This document shows positions 6,603 to 9,229 of a stretch of 9,229 bases of DNA, one piece after another. Made by a program: the position numbers and the translations under genes. Each line of letters begins with the position of its first letter. Position 1 is the stretch's first letter. This stretch comes from an uncultured Loktanella sp. (GTDB lineage: Bacteria > Pseudomonadota > Alphaproteobacteria > Rhodobacterales > Rhodobacteraceae): assembly GCA_913061335.1 (NCBI GenBank), contig CAJXTP010000106.1:1-9229 (forward strand), given 5' to 3'. The notes under the pieces are model-generated. The model did no database searches and was not told the origin of the DNA. It saw nothing but the letters and a program-made list of their open reading frames with translations.

Positions 6603-7892
6603 ATGGCCATTGATCCGATTATCGGCTCCCGTATTCGAGATCGCCGGCTGGATCAGGAAATCAGGCAGGCTGATTTGGCCAAGGTGGTCGGGATCTCGGC
6701 ATCTTACCTAAACCTGATCGAGCATAACAAGCGCAGAATCGCGGGGAAATTGCTGGCCGATGTCGCCCATGCTTTGTCGGTTGAACCAGAGCAGTTAAGC
6801 CAAGGCGTAAACACGTCTTTGTTGGATCAATTACACAGTGCCGCCACCAATTTGTCTGCCACGGTTGAAGTGGACCGCGCCGAGGATATGGCTGTCCGGT
6901 ATCCAGGCTGGACCGCTTTGATCGTTGCCCAATCCAAACAACTGGCCGCGCTGCATGACCGTGTGCAGGTTTTAAACGACCGCATGACATATGATCCTGA
7001 GTTGGCCGGATCATTGCATCAAGTCATCACAGCGGTGACCGCTGTTCGGTCGGCTGCGTCCATTCTGGTGAGCGGCGAACGGATTGACGCTGATTGGCAG
7101 GCCCGTTTTCACCGCAATATCTATGATGATAGTGTCCGCCTAGCGGCCAGTTCCGAGGCTTTGATCCGCTATCTTGATACACCTGATACCGACGGTCCGC
7201 CGCAATCTGCCCCTGTGGACGAGGTGGAAACTGCCTTGGCTGCAGTGGATTATCACATCTCGGCGTTGGAGCGCGCAGGGCAGGTTAATATCCCGAAGTT
7301 GGTCAAAGACATGACCCCGCGCGGTGACGCTGCCGCAGATTTGATGACCCGATTTTTGCAAACCTATCAGGCGGATTCAACCTTGATGCCGCTGGCTCAG
7401 TTCGCCCAATCTGCGCGCGACGCTGACTATGATCCTGTCGCTTTGTCGCATCAGTTTCGTGCGCCCGTGGATTCCGTGCTGCGCCGGTTGTCGAGCCTAC
7501 CTGCAAGCGATGGCCATCTGCCGATGGGGTTGGCTGTTGCGGATGCGTCCGGTGCCATGCTGTTTCGCAAGCCTGTAAGCGGTTTCGCGTTGCCGCGCGC
7601 GGGGGCTGGTTGCCCGCTTTGGCCGTTGTTCACCGCGTTTGGTCGCCCAAATCAGCCGATCCGCGCAGAGGTCGCTTTGCCTGACGCCACCGAGCAGCGA
7701 TTTTTGTGTTACGCGATTGCGACCCCTGTGGGTGCCGCTGGTTTTGATGCTCCGCCTGTTTTGCACGCCACGATGTTGATTATCCCTGACCCTGCACAAG
7801 GCACCACAGAGCCTATCCCTGCGGGTGTTTCGTGCCGCATTTGTCCCCGCGATGGCTGCGCCGCGCGCAGGGAACCGTCGGCGATGCGCTGA
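6603..7892 (+). CDS. ScfR/DUF2083-type HTH transcriptional regulator with HisKA-like middle region
   Basis: A 429-residue DNA-binding protein. Residues 8-62 are an XRE/Cro helix-turn-helix (SRIRDRRLDQEIRQADLAKV, then GISASYLNLIEHNKR). Residues 258-375 match the DUF2083 pattern of short-chain fatty acyl regulators (LMPLAQFAQSARDADYDPVA, AGAGCPLWPLF). The C-terminus has the family's cysteine motif CRICPRDGCAARREPS (411-426; Cys411, 414, 419), which might bind metal. Family members sense acyl-CoA and control propionate, acetate or glyoxylate metabolism (RamB, PccR). The middle (about 95-192) has no HExxH and instead resembles the two DHp helices of histidine kinases, with His139 in HQVITAVTAVR. 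The start at 6603 has GGGGA 7 bases upstream; an in-frame ATG 12 codons earlier has no such site. The effector is unknown here; it is transcribed towards the receiver gene. Confidence 0.85.
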   Translation: MAIDPIIGSRIRDRRLDQEIRQADLAKVVGISASYLNLIEHNKRRIAGKLLADVAHALSVEPEQLSQGVNTSLLDQLHSAATNLSATVEVDRAEDMAVRYPGWTALIVAQSKQLAALHDRVQVLNDRMTYDPELAGSLHQVITAVTAVRSAASILVSGERIDADWQARFHRNIYDDSVRLAASSEALIRYLDTPDTDGPPQSAPVDEVETALAAVDYHISALERAGQVNIPKLVKDMTPRGDAAADLMTRFLQTYQADSTLMPLAQFAQSARDADYDPVALSHQFRAPVDSVLRRLSSLPASDGHLPMGLAVADASGAMLFRKPVSGFALPRAGAGCPLWPLFTAFGRPNQPIRAEVALPDATEQRFLCYAIATPVGAAGFDAPPVLHATMLIIPDPAQGTTEPIPAGVSCRICPRDGCAARREPSAMR

Positions 7893-7898
7893 TCCGCT

Positions 7899-7927
7899 TT
7901 GACAGCCCGCCAGAATGCCGTGATAGT
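7899..7927 (+). promoter_or_regulatory. Likely promoter of the receiver/symporter-sensor genes
   Basis: A perfect TTGACA (7899-7904), a 17-base spacer and GATAGT (7922-7927, 4 of 6 matches to TATAAT) lie in the 62-base gap after the regulator gene. Transcription would begin near 7934, about 20 bases before the receiver ATG. The receiver genes could therefore be expressed apart from the regulator. Confidence 0.45.
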
Positions 7928-7954
7928 CGCGTCACGACGGGGGAGACACGACAC

Positions 7955-8326
7955 ATGGCCAAGCGCGTCCTACTTATTGAGGATGAACCGAACATCATCG
8001 AGGCAATCAGTTTTATTCTGAGCCGCGATGGTTGGACCGTACATACCCACGAAGATGGTACATCTGCGATGGATAAGGTGTTGGCCTTGCCGCCGGACCT
8101 GATTATTCTTGATGTTATGTTGCCTGGTCGCAGCGGATTTGATATTTTGCGCGATCTGCGTGCGACCACCGAAACCGCCGAAATCCCTGTGATGATGCTG
8201 ACCGCCCGTGGCCAAGCCCGCGACCGTGAATTGGCCGAGCGTTTGGGTGCAAACCATTTCATGACAAAGCCATTTTCCAACGCCGAGGTCCGCGATCACG
8301 TGCGTGAATTGATGGAAGCCACATGA
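7955..8326 (+). CDS. Stand-alone CheY-like response regulator receiver
   Basis: A 123-residue receiver domain and nothing else. It begins AKRVLLIEDEPNIIEAISFI; Glu9 and Asp10 form the acidic pocket, Asp53 in LIILDVMLPG is the phosphate acceptor, Thr83 in MMLTARG is the switch threonine, and Lys105 in MTKPFSNAE completes the site, so all catalytic residues are present. With no DNA-binding or enzymatic output domain, it must act by binding a partner or passing phosphate on. The ATG follows GGGGGAG by 9 bases. Its stop overlaps the next ATG (ATGA), so the small membrane protein is translationally coupled to it. The neighbouring symporter-like sensor is its likely kinase, and the regulator upstream a possible target; both are inference from position. 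Confidence 0.93.
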   Translation: MAKRVLLIEDEPNIIEAISFILSRDGWTVHTHEDGTSAMDKVLALPPDLIILDVMLPGRSGFDILRDLRATTETAEIPVMMLTARGQARDRELAERLGANHFMTKPFSNAEVRDHVRELMEAT

Positions 8327-8571
8327 CCCCGCCTGCGCCCAAGCAAGCGGCGTTTCTGGCCAAAGATACCTACCGCAAGCGCCGGATGCGCGATTTGGCC
8401 CGCGCTGTGCCAGTGATCGGCGTGGTGTTGTTGGCCATTCCATTGCTGTGGTCTGACGCCGCGCTGAACAGCGGCGCGACCGTGTATATTTTCGTTGTGT
8501 GGGTTTTGCTAATCCTTCTTGCCGCTGCCATTTCACGCGTCGTATCCACTGATAAGCCTAAGGCCCCGTAG
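8323..8571 (+). CDS. Small two-helix membrane protein linked to the symporter-like sensor
   Basis: An 82-residue protein with a basic cytoplasmic-looking N-terminus (KDTYRKRRMRDLAR, 14-27), two hydrophobic helices at about 28-43 (VPVIGVVLLAIPLLW) and 53-72 (TVYIFVVWVLLILLAAAISR), and a short polar tail. I cannot assign a named family with certainty. Its size, topology and position directly before a sodium:solute-symporter protein recall the small partner proteins (DUF485 or DUF4212 type) found next to acetate and related symporters. It may assist assembly or signalling of the next protein. The start is the ATG that overlaps the receiver stop (ATGA), with GGA 7 bases upstream, and the next gene starts 4 bases after its stop. 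The protein looks real because of this tight coupling. Confidence 0.8.
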   Translation: MTPPAPKQAAFLAKDTYRKRRMRDLARAVPVIGVVLLAIPLLWSDAALNSGATVYIFVVWVLLILLAAAISRVVSTDKPKAP

Positions 8572-8575
8572 TCAG

Positions 8576-9187
8576 ATGGTCGCCTTTAATGTCATGGTCG
8601 CGGTCGCTCTTGTTTATGTCGCGCTTCTGTTTGCGGTCGCGTTTTTTGCCGAGCGCCGCGCAGCACAAGGCTTTGGCGGATGGCTGTATTCACCTGTTGT
8701 TTATACCCTGTCACTGTCGATTTACTGCACCGCTTGGACGTTTTACGGCGCCGTAGGCTATGCCGCGCGATCAGGGCTGGAATTTGTCACAGTCTACCTT
8801 GGCCCGACGATCGTTATGGTCGGCTGGTGGTGGGTGCTGCGCCGTCTTGTTCGTATTGGCCGCACCCAGCGGATCACGTCGATCGCCGATTTGATTTCGT
8901 CTCGGTTTGGCAAGTCCACATCGCTTGGCGTCATCGTGACATTAATGGCCATTGTCGCGGGCACACCGTATATTGCGCTGCAACTGCAATCAGTGACCTT
9001 GTCGTTTTCGGTATTCGCCGAGGCAGGTGGCCGCCCTTGGGGGCCCGATGACTTAGCTGGTGGGGCCAGATGGGTGGCTGTCGGGCTGGCCATTTTCACC
9101 GTGCTTTTCGGCACCCGCAATCTGGACTCGAACGAGCGTCACCACGGGATCGTCATGGCGATCGCTGTTGAGGCTGTGGTCAAGTTG
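8576..9187 (+). CDS. Sodium:solute symporter-like membrane protein, probably a symporter-sensor histidine kinase (N-terminal 204 residues)
   Basis: The N-terminal part of an SSS/SSF-fold membrane protein. Residues about 3-20, 37-56, 69-88, 117-137 and 163-180 are hydrophobic, and the sequence contains YSPVVYTLSLSIYCTAWTFY, AARSGLEFVTVYLGP, TQRITSIADLISSRFGKS and TPYIALQLQSVTLSF. I recognise these from proteins in which a proline-symporter-like domain is fused to a histidine kinase (CbrA/CrbS-like), usually 900 or more residues long. The kinase part is not in the window, so the fusion is inferred from this style and from the receiver two genes upstream. The ATG at 8576 is 4 bases after the preceding stop, with only a weak AAGG upstream. 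The frame appears to end LSLIHI and a stop, but those codons are sequencing adapter; the real gene is cut at 9187. Confidence 0.8.
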
Positions 9188-9229
9188 CTGTCTCTTATAC
9201 ACATCTGACGCTGCCGACGAATAGAGAGG
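9188..9229 (+). other. Illumina Nextera adapter and index (assembly contamination)
   Basis: The 19-base Tn5 mosaic end CTGTCTCTTATACACATCT occupies 9188-9206 and is followed by GACGCTGCCGACGA (9207-9220), together the complete reverse complement of the Nextera Read 1 transposase adapter. The next eight bases, ATAGAGAG (9221-9228), are the reverse complement of index S502 (CTCTCTAT), and the final G is the first base of the P5 end. This is library DNA at a contig end, not genome, and not a transposon insertion. Confidence 0.98.

Noticed and set aside
7832..7954. A longer start for the receiver protein inside the regulator gene
   Set aside because: The receiver fold begins at MAKRVLLIEDE (7955), which has its own GGGGGAG site. 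The extra 41 residues are a shadow of the regulator's cysteine-rich end.
8519..8575. An upstream ATG that would add 19 residues to the symporter-like protein
   Set aside because: It overlaps the small membrane protein gene and adds non-conserved residues before the first membrane helix. The ATG at 8576 fits the tight gene packing.
1..9187. CRISPR array, tRNA or rRNA genes, insertion sequences, phage or defence genes
   Set aside because: I saw no regularly spaced repeats, no tRNA-like cloverleaf, no transposase or integrase motifs, and no gap over 300 bases that could hide one.
9188..9206. Tn5 or IS50 insertion end
   Set aside because: The mosaic end is followed by the rest of the Nextera adapter and a sample index, so it is library sequence and not a mobile element.

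Overview
The window looks like the chromosome of an alphaproteobacterium, most likely Rhodobacterales (Roseobacter group). The evidence is the protein style, the moderately GC-rich codon use, an AccB with an EAMKTMN biotin site, accB-accC next to a branched-chain-type ABC operon, and a symporter-like sensor beside an ScfR-type regulator. This placement rests on recognition, not on a search. The sequence appears to be a whole assembled contig: it starts inside accC and ends in Illumina Nextera adapter (9188-9229), which is not genomic DNA.

Layout. (1) Positions 1-1180, minus strand: the 5' end of accC, complete accB, a structured leader, and a small proline-rich protein of unknown function. 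(2) Positions 1181-6384, minus strand: a complete five-gene ABC importer operon of the hydrophobic amino acid (HAAT/Liv) class. In transcription order it is a Tat-exported binding protein, LivH, LivM, LivG and LivF. The four transporter genes are tightly packed, and two stem-loops separate the binding-protein gene from livH. (3) Positions 6385-6602: a divergent control region with two TTTGTAAA direct repeats and a third related copy. (4) Positions 6603-9187, plus strand: an ScfR/DUF2083-type HTH regulator, a stand-alone CheY-like receiver, an 82-residue two-helix membrane protein, and the N-terminal 204 residues of a sodium:solute-symporter-like membrane protein that is probably a symporter-sensor histidine kinase.

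How the genes fit together. The ABC operon should import an amino acid or similar small amphipathic compound. AccB and AccC carry out the biotin-dependent first step of fatty acid synthesis. The plus-strand group looks like a signalling unit: a transporter-shaped sensor, a receiver without an output domain, a small membrane partner, and a DNA-binding protein of a family known to sense short-chain acyl-CoA. The regulator's middle region resembles the phosphoacceptor (DHp/HisKA) helices of histidine kinases, which could link it to the receiver. This is the most interesting idea in the window, and it is inference. There are no RNA genes, CRISPR arrays, insertion sequences or phage genes that I can support.
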